Origin: an uncultured Planctomycetaceae bacterium
GTDB lineage: Bacteria; Planctomycetota; Planctomycetia; Planctomycetales; Planctomycetaceae
Assembly: GCA_937916515.1 (NCBI GenBank)
Contig: CALFSX010000115.1
Span: 1 to 64,000 of the forward strand
Direction of reading: 5' to 3'
DNA: 64,000 bases
The position numbers and the translations under genes were made by a program. Below, piece after piece: positions 45,809-54,317 of this stretch. Position 1 is the stretch's first letter; every line of letters begins with the position of its first letter. The notes beneath the pieces are model-generated. The model made no database searches, was not told the origin of the DNA, and worked only from the letters and a program-made list of their open reading frames with translations.

Positions 45809-47704
45809 ATGTCGTCCGTTCAGGAATCCAACTTCACCAACCCGGCTCAGCAGGTCTGCGATCTGCTGCTGAATCAGCGTACCAGTGGCGGTTGGTGGGC
45901 AGGCGAGCTTTCGACGTCGGCTTTGTCGACCGCGACGGCCGTTATGGCCTTAACCTTGGCCAGCGAAAGTGGCCCGAATGCAGACCAACGTGCGAAGTAT
46001 CAGCAACTGGCCGCGGGTGGTCTGCGGTGGCTCGTCCATCATCAAAACGAAGATGGAGGTTGGGGAGACACGGTTCTAAGCGTCAGCAATATTTCCACGA
46101 CGATGCTGGCCAATGCTGTGTTTCACCGAACGGGCACGCGAGAACAATATGCCGAAACAGTCATCGCGTCTGAAAGGTACATCGATCTGGCGGGAGGAGT
46201 CGACGCGGTCATTCGCCGTTACGGCAAAGACCATACGTTTTCTGTGCCCATTCTGACTCATTGTGCTCTGGCAGGAACGATCCGTTGGCAGCGAGTGATG
46301 CCGTTGCCGTTTGAACTTTCGTGCGTCCCAGCAAAGTTTTATGCCGCCGTGAAAATGCCGGTCGTCAGCTATGCGTTGCCTGCATTAATTGCGATCGGGC
46401 AGGTAGTGTTCAAACATCAGGGGCACTGGAATCCGCTGGTGCGGTTAATTCGCCGGAAGTCGATCAAGCGTTCGTTGAAAGTGCTGGAATCCATTCAGCC
46501 GGAACATGGCGGTTTCCTGGAAGCCACTCCGCTAACAAGTTTTGTTTGCATGAGCCTGTTGGGATGTGAACTTCACGAACATCCCGTTACGAAACGCTGC
46601 CTGGAATTTATCGTGGCTTCTGTGCGAGCCGACGGAAGTTGGCCCATCGACACGAATCTAACAACGTGGGTCACAACGTTAAGCGTGAACGCGTTGGCGG
46701 CGACGACTCAACCAGGCATTCCGGTGACTGGCGGAAGCAGCGTTGACAAAAATCACATTGCACACGGCGTTTCGGCAAACGGTGGCATTGAAGAATTTCT
46801 GTGCGACGATGAGCGAGACAACATACGTCGCTGGTTGCTTGATCAGCAGTACAAGACCATTCATCCGTATACAAATTCGCCACCAGGAGGATGGTCGTGG
46901 ACGGATTTGCCGGGGGGAGTTCCCGACGCCGACGACACTCCGGGGGCGATGTTGGCATTGATGAATCTGCGGCCGCTCGGCGAAACGTATTTGCCAGCGG
47001 AAGTTTCGGCTCTGGAAAATTCGGCCGGTTGGCTGCTGAATCTGCAAAACCGCGATGGCGGCTGGCCGACGTTTTGTCGAGGCTGGGGAACTTTGCCATT
47101 CGACCGCAGCAGCAACGATTTAACGGCTCACGTCATTCGAGCCTTCGCGATGCTGATTCACCGAGTGCCAGGCGTTGCGACAAAAATCGTAGATCGCTGC
47201 AATTCCGGCATCGCCAGTGGCATCCGGTTTCTGCAGAAAACACAGGCGGCAGACGGTAGCTGGTTGCCGCTTTGGTTTGGTAACCAATATAACGAAAACG
47301 ACGAGAATCCTCTGTACGGTACCGCAAAAGTGGTTTTGGCGCTGCGAGACAGCGGTTTCGAAGATTCTCAACTCACCGTTCGCGGAATTCAGTGGCTGGT
47401 GCAAAACCAAAACGACGACGGCGGCTGGTCTGGGCGAAAAGGGCTGCAAAGTTCGACTGAAGAAACGGCTCTGGCTGTGGAAGCTTTGGCAGGTCTCGCA
47501 GCTCATGATGTGAACGTTGCGACCGGCGCGAAATGGCTGGAAGCTCAATTGCAGCAAGGAACGGTCGCGGATCCGACGCCAATCGGTTTCTATTTCGCGA
47601 AACTATGGTATTTTGAGCGTTTGTACCCCATCATATTTGCGACCGCCGCACTTCGCCGGTGTTCGCAGTTAAAAGAAATCGGCAGATCGCCAAAGGACGT
47701 TTAA
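45809..47704 (+). CDS. Squalene-hopene-cyclase-like class II terpene cyclase
   Basis: From ATG 45809, supported by AGGA at six nucleotides, the product is 631 residues, the length of bacterial squalene-hopene cyclases. The catalytic DxDD motif is at Asp373-Ala-Asp375-Asp376 in VPDADDTPG, almost the same position as in the Alicyclobacillus enzyme (374-377). QW-type repeats include GGWWAG, DGGWGD, DGSWPI, DGGWPTF, DGSWLP and DGGWSG. The start of the second domain, GGWSWTDLPGGVPDADD, differs from classical SHCs, so the substrate may not be squalene. Cyclisation begins by protonation of a double bond, at the membrane. A polyprenyl synthase gene lies just downstream. Confidence 0.88.
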   Translation: MSSVQESNFTNPAQQVCDLLLNQRTSGGWWAGELSTSALSTATAVMALTLASESGPNADQRAKYQQLAAGGLRWLVHHQNEDGGWGDTVLSVSNISTTMLANAVFHRTGTREQYAETVIASERYIDLAGGVDAVIRRYGKDHTFSVPILTHCALAGTIRWQRVMPLPFELSCVPAKFYAAVKMPVVSYALPALIAIGQVVFKHQGHWNPLVRLIRRKSIKRSLKVLESIQPEHGGFLEATPLTSFVCMSLLGCELHEHPVTKRCLEFIVASVRADGSWPIDTNLTTWVTTLSVNALAATTQPGIPVTGGSSVDKNHIAHGVSANGGIEEFLCDDERDNIRRWLLDQQYKTIHPYTNSPPGGWSWTDLPGGVPDADDTPGAMLALMNLRPLGETYLPAEVSALENSAGWLLNLQNRDGGWPTFCRGWGTLPFDRSSNDLTAHVIRAFAMLIHRVPGVATKIVDRCNSGIASGIRFLQKTQAADGSWLPLWFGNQYNENDENPLYGTAKVVLALRDSGFEDSQLTVRGIQWLVQNQNDDGGWSGRKGLQSSTEETALAVEALAGLAAHDVNVATGAKWLEAQLQQGTVADPTPIGFYFAKLWYFERLYPIIFATAALRRCSQLKEIGRSPKDV

Positions 47705-47830
47705 ATCCCTGGCATTTTCCGGTGTTGGCGGCACTTCCCGACGTCTGTGGGGTTATGCTGCGAAAACCGGTGACGTTTAGGCTCTCCGCCAATTTCTTCC
47801 CGCCAAACGATTGCTCTGTTGGAGTCTCCT

Positions 47831-49726
47831 GTGTCGACAGTTCCTGTTTCAGAAACGGCGCCAGCCAAGACTAACCTGAAATCCAGCCACGAGGCGGATT
47901 TTGATGACGACCCCGCGCCCGTCAGAAAAAAGGGCAAACGCCGCAGTACCAGCCATCTGAAAGCAGTACCGGAAACTCTGGAACAACGTGAAACGTTCAA
48001 AAAGGCGGCCGAACAGTACGCTTTGGGGTTGGATAAGTCGCGAGCATTCAACAAGAACGAGCTGGAAAAGCACGCTCGAATTCTGCTCGACCAAATGCAG
48101 TTGCCTGAGAAATTTCTCGGTTTCTCCATGGTGATGATTGGTAACTTTTTCTGGAAGCAGCAGTTTCTGGCGATCCCCTTCCATCGCCGGATGTTGCTGC
48201 TGCCTCACTGCCTGAAGCACGCTGAAGGATGTCCCGCTGAATATTCTGAGTTTGGGCTGGACTGCGAACGCTGTGGTGCATGTTCGATTGCCGACTACAA
48301 AGTTCGAGCCGAACAGCTGGGCTACAAAGTTTTGGTGGCGGAAGGTTCGCCCGTTGTCTTGAAGATTATTGTTTCCGGCTATATCGACGGCATTCTGGGC
48401 GTCGCGTGTTTGAACGTTCTGGAAAAAGCCATCGACAAGATTTTGATTGCCGGGGTTCCGTCGTACGCGGTTCCGCTGCATTCCGGAGACTGCATGAACA
48501 CCACTCTGGATGAAGCCTGGGTGTGGGATGTTCTGGATAAATACGAGCCACTTCCGGAAAAGCCGACGGCCAGCTATGTGCCGCTGATGCGAGCGTCCAA
48601 CAAGATCTTCGATCAGGATTTCGAACGCCTGCTGCCTCGCGTTCGCACCAAAGATGGTGCGAAGCAAAACAGCCCGGTCGCCTTTACGGAATCGATTTCT
48701 TACGACTGGCTGGCAAACGGCGGTCGACGTTTTCGCCCCTTCATTACTCTGGCAGCGTGGCACGCCGCGTCCGGCAGCGACATGCTGACGGCAGGTGACG
48801 AAACACCTGAAATTCCGGATGGTGTGGCCAGAGTCGCTATGGCCATCGAAGCATTCCATAAAGCGTCTTTGGTTCACGACGATATTCAGGACAACGACCA
48901 GTTTCGCTACGGCAAAGAAACTCTGCATCGTGAATACGGCACAGGTCAGGCAATTAACATCGGCGACCACTTAATCGGGCTCGGCTACCGCTTGATCCTC
49001 GGCAGCCGTGATCTGGATCCGGCCGTCGCCGTCGATGTTTCCGATCGCATGTCAATCGCCCATATTCGATTGTGCGATGGGCAGGGTGCGGAAATGTCGT
49101 GGCAGCAATCTCCCGACTGGAACATCACTCCACTGGACGCGCTGCAGATTTATTCTCTGAAAACATCGCCGGCTTTCGAAGCCGCTTTGTACGCGGGCCT
49201 GAGAATGGCGGGCCACAAGCTGGCTTCCAGCGATATGGTTTCCAACTTCTGCAGACACGTCGGCGTCGCGTTTCAGATTCTAAACGACCTGAAAGACTGG
49301 CAGGGCGATCGAGACAACAAGATGATCAGCGGGCAGGACGCCTTAGCCCTGCGTCCCACCTTGCTGCTGGCTTTAGCATTGAAAGATGCGGACGAAGAAC
49401 AGCGAGCAACCTTGCAGAAAATTCTGTGCGGAGAATTCACGGAGCTGTCGGAAGAAGCTCGAATTGACAAGATGCGAGCCATCTTTGACAGCTGCGGCGT
49501 GTTTGAAAAAGCAGAAACACTGGTTGAACGATCTCAGGAACGAGCTGAAGCGATTGTCGAAGAGATCGACGACGATCGCATTCAATCGCTGTTGCAGTTC
49601 TTTGTCGAAACCGTGCTGGCTCGCGACGAAGGCCCAACTCCTGCCGAGCATCTGGACGGAACCAGAGACGCTCCCCAACAAACGTCACAACCTGTGTTCG
49701 TACCACTAAGTCTTGGCCGTGCCTGA
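47831..49726 (+). CDS. DUF116-polyprenyl synthase fusion protein
   Basis: The start at GTG 47831 is preferred since GGAG lies six nucleotides upstream; TTG 47819 is an alternative. The product is 631 residues. A disordered basic start precedes a DUF116 domain (about 50-250) with clustered cysteines, [21 protein letters not shown] and HSGDC, which could bind a metal or Fe-S cluster. From about residue 275 a complete polyprenyl (isoprenyl diphosphate) synthase follows. It has [11 protein letters not shown], the first Asp-rich motif DDIQD (Asp350, 351, 354) and the second NDLKD (Asp486, Asp489). It should build a prenyl diphosphate chain of unknown length, perhaps for the cyclase encoded 126 bp upstream. 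Confidence 0.85.
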   Translation: MSTVPVSETAPAKTNLKSSHEADFDDDPAPVRKKGKRRSTSHLKAVPETLEQRETFKKAAEQYALGLDKSRAFNKNELEKHARILLDQMQLPEKFLGFSMVMIGNFFWKQQFLAIPFHRRMLLLPHCLKHAEGCPAEYSEFGLDCERCGACSIADYKVRAEQLGYKVLVAEGSPVVLKIIVSGYIDGILGVACLNVLEKAIDKILIAGVPSYAVPLHSGDCMNTTLDEAWVWDVLDKYEPLPEKPTASYVPLMRASNKIFDQDFERLLPRVRTKDGAKQNSPVAFTESISYDWLANGGRRFRPFITLAAWHAASGSDMLTAGDETPEIPDGVARVAMAIEAFHKASLVHDDIQDNDQFRYGKETLHREYGTGQAINIGDHLIGLGYRLILGSRDLDPAVAVDVSDRMSIAHIRLCDGQGAEMSWQQSPDWNITPLDALQIYSLKTSPAFEAALYAGLRMAGHKLASSDMVSNFCRHVGVAFQILNDLKDWQGDRDNKMISGQDALALRPTLLLALALKDADEEQRATLQKILCGEFTELSEEARIDKMRAIFDSCGVFEKAETLVERSQERAEAIVEEIDDDRIQSLLQFFVETVLARDEGPTPAEHLDGTRDAPQQTSQPVFVPLSLGRA

Positions 49727-49799
49727 CCGCAACGCCGCAGAAAATGGCTGATTCCACGCAGTCAGGCCCGCTGGATTGTTTTTTGATAACAGATACCCC

Positions 49800-50022
49800 A
49801 ACAAGGGCTTCGCCCTTGACCTGGTGGCGTGGTTGGCTGGAAGACATGGGACGTTCGAATCGCCGAGCCGCTCCGTTGTCGCTACCACCAACACGCGCAT
49901 CTTTTTGAGTCAGACTCTAACGAGGCTGTGCCTCAGACCATTTGAGCTGACGCTCAGAAACGCGACTACGTCGCTCTGAAAACTTGACTCAATGTGAACA
50001 AGTTCGCTGCTTTAAGAAGTCT
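49800..50022 (-). repeat. R1 plus R2 repeat, copy 5
   Basis: R1 begins with AACAAGGGCTTCGCCCTTG at 49800. R2 follows from about 49918 (CGAGGCTGTGCCTCAGACC, CGACTACGTCGCTCTG) and ends with TTAAGAAGTCT at 50022. It occupies most of the gap 49727-50172 between the prenyl synthase gene and the ABC ATPase gene, which are on the same strand. Together with copies 2 and 3 it defines the combined R1-R2 form. Confidence 0.87.
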
Positions 50023-50172
50023 AACTCACAAACCAATCGTTGGCGCGTCACAATTGGGATACTCGTTGCGGGCGTTACATGATTCTGATTAATCCAGTGA
50101 TGAAGCCTGTGCGAGAAACGCTGTTCTGACCTAGGTTTTCACCGTCCGTAAATACGCGCGAAGGTGAACACT

Positions 50173-50952
50173 GTGAACAAAAATCAGACAAGCAGCCTGC
50201 TGCAGGTTTCCGACTTCCAGAAGGCTTATGAAGGCGTTCCGGCTGTCAAAGGCATTAACTTTCAGGTGGACGCAGGCCAGATACTGGGAGTCATCGGCCC
50301 CAATGGTGCCGGCAAAACCACCACAATGCGAGCTCTGTCCGCATTGATTTCGCCGACTGCCGGAGCGCTGCATGTTGCGGGATTCGATGTCGAAAAATCG
50401 CCGGTGGATGTGAAACGACGCCTGGCCTATGTGCCGGACGATCCCAAATTGTTTCCCCACCTGACCGTCGAAGAACATCTGGCCTTCACTGCCGCCGCAT
50501 TCCGTGTGAACGACGCCGATTCAAAGGCCGTTGCGTTGCTGGAAGATTTCGAACTGGCCGAAAAACGCAAAGTGGCAGCCAAGGATCTGTCTCGAGGCAT
50601 GCGACAGAAACTCGCCATTTGCTGCGCCTACCTGTACGACCCAGCCGCATTGCTGTTTGACGAACCGTTAACCGGGCTGGATCCAATGGGTATTCGCATG
50701 TTGAAACAGTCGATCGTCGATCGTGCCGCAAACGGAGCGGCCGTGATGGTAAGTTCACATCTTTTGGCGATGGTTGAAGATATTTGCACTCATATCCTGT
50801 TGATCAGTAAAGGAGAGCAACAATTCTTCGGAACCGTCGCGGAACTGAAGACACAGTTCTCCCAGCAAGGTCAGGCCGCAACTCTGGAACAGATCTTCTT
50901 TATGGCGACCGACAAACAGGCAAGCAACGCGAAAGAACACGCATTGGTTTAG
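50173..50952 (+). CDS. ABC transporter ATP-binding protein
   Basis: From GTG 50173 the product is 259 residues. AAGGTG at 50161-50166 is a well-spaced ribosome binding site for it, while the first GTG (50164) overlaps that site. Walker A (GPNGAGKTT, about 42-50), the signature LSRGMRQK, and Walker B (ALLFDEPLTGLD) are intact, as is the H-loop SSHLL. The domain layout is of the simple export or multidrug type. The permease gene starts 164 bp downstream on the same strand, so they probably form one transporter. Confidence 0.92.
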   Translation: MNKNQTSSLLQVSDFQKAYEGVPAVKGINFQVDAGQILGVIGPNGAGKTTTMRALSALISPTAGALHVAGFDVEKSPVDVKRRLAYVPDDPKLFPHLTVEEHLAFTAAAFRVNDADSKAVALLEDFELAEKRKVAAKDLSRGMRQKLAICCAYLYDPAALLFDEPLTGLDPMGIRMLKQSIVDRAANGAAVMVSSHLLAMVEDICTHILLISKGEQQFFGTVAELKTQFSQQGQAATLEQIFFMATDKQASNAKEHALV

Positions 50953-51116
50953 TCACCTGCAGTGGGTGGCACATAACAATTCACTTCCAACATCCCATCG
51001 CGTGCGTGCCCATGGCACAGGCTTTCCCGCCACACACTGAAGATCTCAGAAACGCAAACCCAGAGTCAGCCGCTTTTGCACAGGGCTCACGCAAATCAGC
51101 TCATAAGTAGACAACC

Positions 51117-52763
51117 ATGAACGCCGCAATCATATCACTTCTGAAGGCCCACTTCGCTGCAAGGATGCGACGAATTGCGAAAGGCTTCTCTTCACCGCGG
51201 CGAATCCTGCTGTCTGTGATGGTCGTTGTGCTGGCCTTTGTCTGGATTGGACAAACTTTGGCCAGCATGTTGCTGCGAGAATCGTTTGATCCATTCGCGT
51301 TTCGGCAATGGGTTTCACTTCCCTTGATGATGTATTTTGGCTGGCACATTGTTCGAGTTGCCTGGCAACGGCCCGTTGAACCCATTGAATGGTCTCCTGA
51401 AGAAGAAGCCCTTATTGTGGGTGGCCCGTTTCATCGTTATGAAGTACTGTTATATCGTTTTGCGGTAATTCTTACAGCAACTTTGCCCAAGGTGGTAATG
51501 ACAACTTTGGTGCTCTGGCCAGATCTGTCATGGAGCGGCCCGATTGGCCTGATGCTCGCTTTGACATTTCTTGAACTGTTTCGCCTGGTAATGGATCTTG
51601 CGACAAACTGCCTGTCGAAACGACAGTATTGGGGCTTCCGTATCGCATTAGTTGGCAGTGTTGTTTGGGCGACGCTGTTCGCTTACCAATACGGCTGTCG
51701 CTTTGCCCACAGCGTTGGCATCAATAGTTCACACGGATTGCTGACGCAGGGACATACGATTCTTTCAGCGGTCCGCAACAGTCCGGTCGTTGTATTCGCC
51801 GAAACTCCGTTCCTGATGGCGGCAGACGTGGTTACAGGTCAGGGCGGACCAACCTGGTTGCTGGTGAAAATTTCCGGACTCTGCGTTTTGCTGTTTGGAC
51901 AGGCGTGGCTGATCCTGCGACTCGACCAACGCTTATTGGCGATGGCCAGACAACCCGAACGAAGTTTGTGGAAAGCCGGGCATCGTAGCGACCTGAAGCG
52001 ACTTGTGGTTTTGAGTTCCAATCGACTTCCGTTTGTCCCGAAGTTGGGTTCATTAGGCCCTTTGATCTGGCGGCAGTCCAAGCGAGCCAAACGTTATGCT
52101 GGCGGACTGCTGGTATCCATGGGAATTCCCGCGATGCTGGCATCTGTGCCTTTGTTTTCCGTTCCTCATCCAGAAGTTGCATTTGTAGTTGTCGTTTGTG
52201 GGGTGCTGTTCTACACGTTTGTACTATTGCCCGAAGCGATTAAATTCGACTTCCGCCTGGATTCTGACCATCTTTGCCAGTTGAAAATGTTGCCGATGAC
52301 TTCTGCGAAAGTCGTGTTGGGACAGCTGGCAACTCCCGTAGTGTTGGCCTGTATGTTTCAGTTTGCCATGATACTGTTTGCGGGACTGTTTCGAGGCGTC
52401 TCGCCGGTGCTGATGCTGGGCGCGATGGCCGTTACGCTTCCACTAACGGTTGTCTTTGTGGCGCTCGACAACCTGGTATTTTTGTTGTATCCACACCGAC
52501 CGACTCAGGAAGGCTTTGAAGCATTTCTGCGAACGATTTTGAAGTTCACCGGAAAGTCGCTGCTGTTGGTTTTAGCTGGCGCGTTTCTCGTGCTGTGGGC
52601 TCCCATCGCCGCCTCCATGGCCGCGCGGACCAACTTTGCCGTCACCACAGGATTCGTATTCTACAGCGGGCTGTGTCTGGGAATCGCTGCATTGGCGGTT
52701 GTGTCAGTTCGCTGCGTCATCACGGCTTACGAGCGATTCGACGTGTCGCTGGATTCCGTCTGA
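51117..52763 (+). CDS. ABC transporter permease
   Basis: The product is 548 residues, rich in hydrophobic helices. I count about ten to twelve (for example LLSVMVVVLAFVWIGQ, VVMTTLVLWPDL, SLLLVLAGAFLVLWAP, GLCLGIAALAVVSVRC). There is no ATPase motif. A short cytoplasmic N-terminus precedes the first helix at about 29-50. It sits directly after an ABC ATPase gene on the same strand, which makes it the membrane partner. The substrate is not evident. The closeness to the terpenoid genes at 45.8-49.7 kb makes lipid or terpenoid export a thought, not evidence. Confidence 0.82.
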   Translation: MNAAIISLLKAHFAARMRRIAKGFSSPRRILLSVMVVVLAFVWIGQTLASMLLRESFDPFAFRQWVSLPLMMYFGWHIVRVAWQRPVEPIEWSPEEEALIVGGPFHRYEVLLYRFAVILTATLPKVVMTTLVLWPDLSWSGPIGLMLALTFLELFRLVMDLATNCLSKRQYWGFRIALVGSVVWATLFAYQYGCRFAHSVGINSSHGLLTQGHTILSAVRNSPVVVFAETPFLMAADVVTGQGGPTWLLVKISGLCVLLFGQAWLILRLDQRLLAMARQPERSLWKAGHRSDLKRLVVLSSNRLPFVPKLGSLGPLIWRQSKRAKRYAGGLLVSMGIPAMLASVPLFSVPHPEVAFVVVVCGVLFYTFVLLPEAIKFDFRLDSDHLCQLKMLPMTSAKVVLGQLATPVVLACMFQFAMILFAGLFRGVSPVLMLGAMAVTLPLTVVFVALDNLVFLLYPHRPTQEGFEAFLRTILKFTGKSLLLVLAGAFLVLWAPIAASMAARTNFAVTTGFVFYSGLCLGIAALAVVSVRCVITAYERFDVSLDSV

Positions 52764-52897
52764 TTTCGTTTCGGGACCAGAATCCTTGCGTGCCGTCGCA
52801 GCTTAACTTTGTCGCAGTGGTTTCTGTGACATCGCGGAGGTAAGCGCTCTTTTGTCACAGCGTCGAAAAAGATTTCGCCAGCGCGGTGGCGACATGG

Positions 52898-54115
52898 TTA
52901 TCCCAATGCCGTTGCCAGCTGTTCGAAGTGAAGTACGGCAGCGGCGGAAAATTCGGGATCGTTAATGTGAAACGGCAGCCGAATGACTCGTCTCGATTCA
53001 CTCTGCACGACACGGGCTTCCAACTCGCTGAACAACACCGCATTCGCCTGCTGATCTTCAAACGGCTCACCAGCATTATCCAACATTGACACTCCCTTTT
53101 CCGGAAGCAACATCGTGAAAGCCGAGGTGGACTGATTTAACTTGCCCGCCATCCATCGTGCGATCTGCCGGTTTTCTTCAACGTTCGTTCGCATCAATGT
53201 GATTTGATCGTTGTGAACATGCAACCTGCGTTCAGCAAACTGTGGTGGCACGCTGGCCAATGCGCCGAAGTTGACCATATCAACGGCCCCAACGCTAAGC
53301 ACTAACGGAATCCGGGCCTGCAACAATCGGTCAAAGCGTTCAGTACCTGCAGGAAAAATGCCTCCCACAATCTCGTCGGCCACTTCTGTTGTGGTGATAT
53401 CCAATACGCCTTGAATCAGCTGAGATTCCACCAGCTGTTCCATGGCTCGCCCACCAGCACCGGTGGCGTGAAACACAAGGCAGTCATATCCTTTCGCTTC
53501 CAGCGATTCGCGAATGGCAGTAACACACGGCGTCGTTACTCCAAACATGGTCATGCCCAGAGCAGGCCGAGACTCAGCCGCTTCTGGAGCTCTGGCCACC
53601 ATTCCAGCCACCGCATGAGCTGCGTTGCCAAGCACGATTCTGGAAACGACATTCAAACCGGCAACGTCCACCACTGAGTACATCATGGTGATGTCCGAAC
53701 AATCAACGTAGCCCGACGTGTTTCCACTGGCAACAGTAGAAACCATAAGTTTCGGCAAACCAATCGGCAAAGCTCGCATGGCCTTTGTGATGAGCGCCGT
53801 TCCGCCGCTGCCTCCGATTCCGATGACACCGGCAACAGTCCCTCGTTGGTATTCGGTCAGCAGAAAACGTTTCAACGCGTCCCCCATGACTGCAATTGAG
53901 GCACCTCGATCAGCGGTTTCCGGCAACGGAGTTTCTCCCAAGACCACGTCCCGCGAAACATCTGCCAACATCGCTTCGCCATTGCGGAGCAGCAGAGACG
54001 TACTGACATCAACAACCTTCACACTTGCGCCGGCTGACTTCAGACAGGTCGCCACATAGGCAATTTCTTCCGCCTTGGTGTCCATTGTCGCAATAGCATA
54101 AACATAAGTTTTCAC
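52898..54115 (-). CDS. Tm-1-like (UPF0261) ATP-binding domain protein
   Basis: The start is the GTG at 54115, supported by AAGGA seven nucleotides upstream, giving 405 residues. An in-frame extension to 54223 runs through an R1 repeat and is rejected. The sequence follows the Tm-1-like family throughout: YAIATMDTKAEE, GVIGIGGSGGTAL, STVASGNTSGYVDCSDI, GVTTPCVTAIRE, VFHATGAGGRAME and GAVDMVNFG. Plant Tm-1 binds ATP and inhibits a viral replicase. Bacterial members often pair with a PEP-hydrolase-like TIM-barrel protein, which is not seen here. It is convergent with the ABC permease gene and has no signal. Confidence 0.9.
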   Translation of the reverse strand: MKTYVYAIATMDTKAEEIAYVATCLKSAGASVKVVDVSTSLLLRNGEAMLADVSRDVVLGETPLPETADRGASIAVMGDALKRFLLTEYQRGTVAGVIGIGGSGGTALITKAMRALPIGLPKLMVSTVASGNTSGYVDCSDITMMYSVVDVAGLNVVSRIVLGNAAHAVAGMVARAPEAAESRPALGMTMFGVTTPCVTAIRESLEAKGYDCLVFHATGAGGRAMEQLVESQLIQGVLDITTTEVADEIVGGIFPAGTERFDRLLQARIPLVLSVGAVDMVNFGALASVPPQFAERRLHVHNDQITLMRTNVEENRQIARWMAGKLNQSTSAFTMLLPEKGVSMLDNAGEPFEDQQANAVLFSELEARVVQSESRRVIRLPFHINDPEFSAAAVLHFEQLATALG

Positions 54116-54129
54116 TGCAGAATTCCTTA

Positions 54130-54236
54130 ACAAGGGCTTCGTCCTTGCCCCCGTGGCGTGGATCGCGGCACAACCTGGAACGTTCAAGACGCCGAGCCGC
54201 TCCGTTGTCGCTACGAAAATCATGCACGCGTCGCCG
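54130..54236 (-). repeat. R1 repeat, copy 6
   Basis: It begins with AACAAGGGCTTCGTCCTTG and contains GGCGTGGATCGCGGCACAACC and CGAGCCGCTCCGTTGTCGCT. R2 is missing. It lies only 15 bp upstream of the GTG start of the Tm-1-like gene, between it and the PVC haem gene. Confidence 0.85.
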
Positions 54237-54317
54237 ACAACACCGGCCCTGTGTCCAAACTCTTATGGACACACAACAATCAAATGGCGATTTGCGTTGT
54301 CGTAGTATTAAACAATG

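Noticed and set aside
54116-54223. 36-residue N-terminal extension of the Tm-1-like gene
   Set aside because: It crosses R1, while GTG 54115 has AAGGA at the right spacing and begins with a family-typical sequence.
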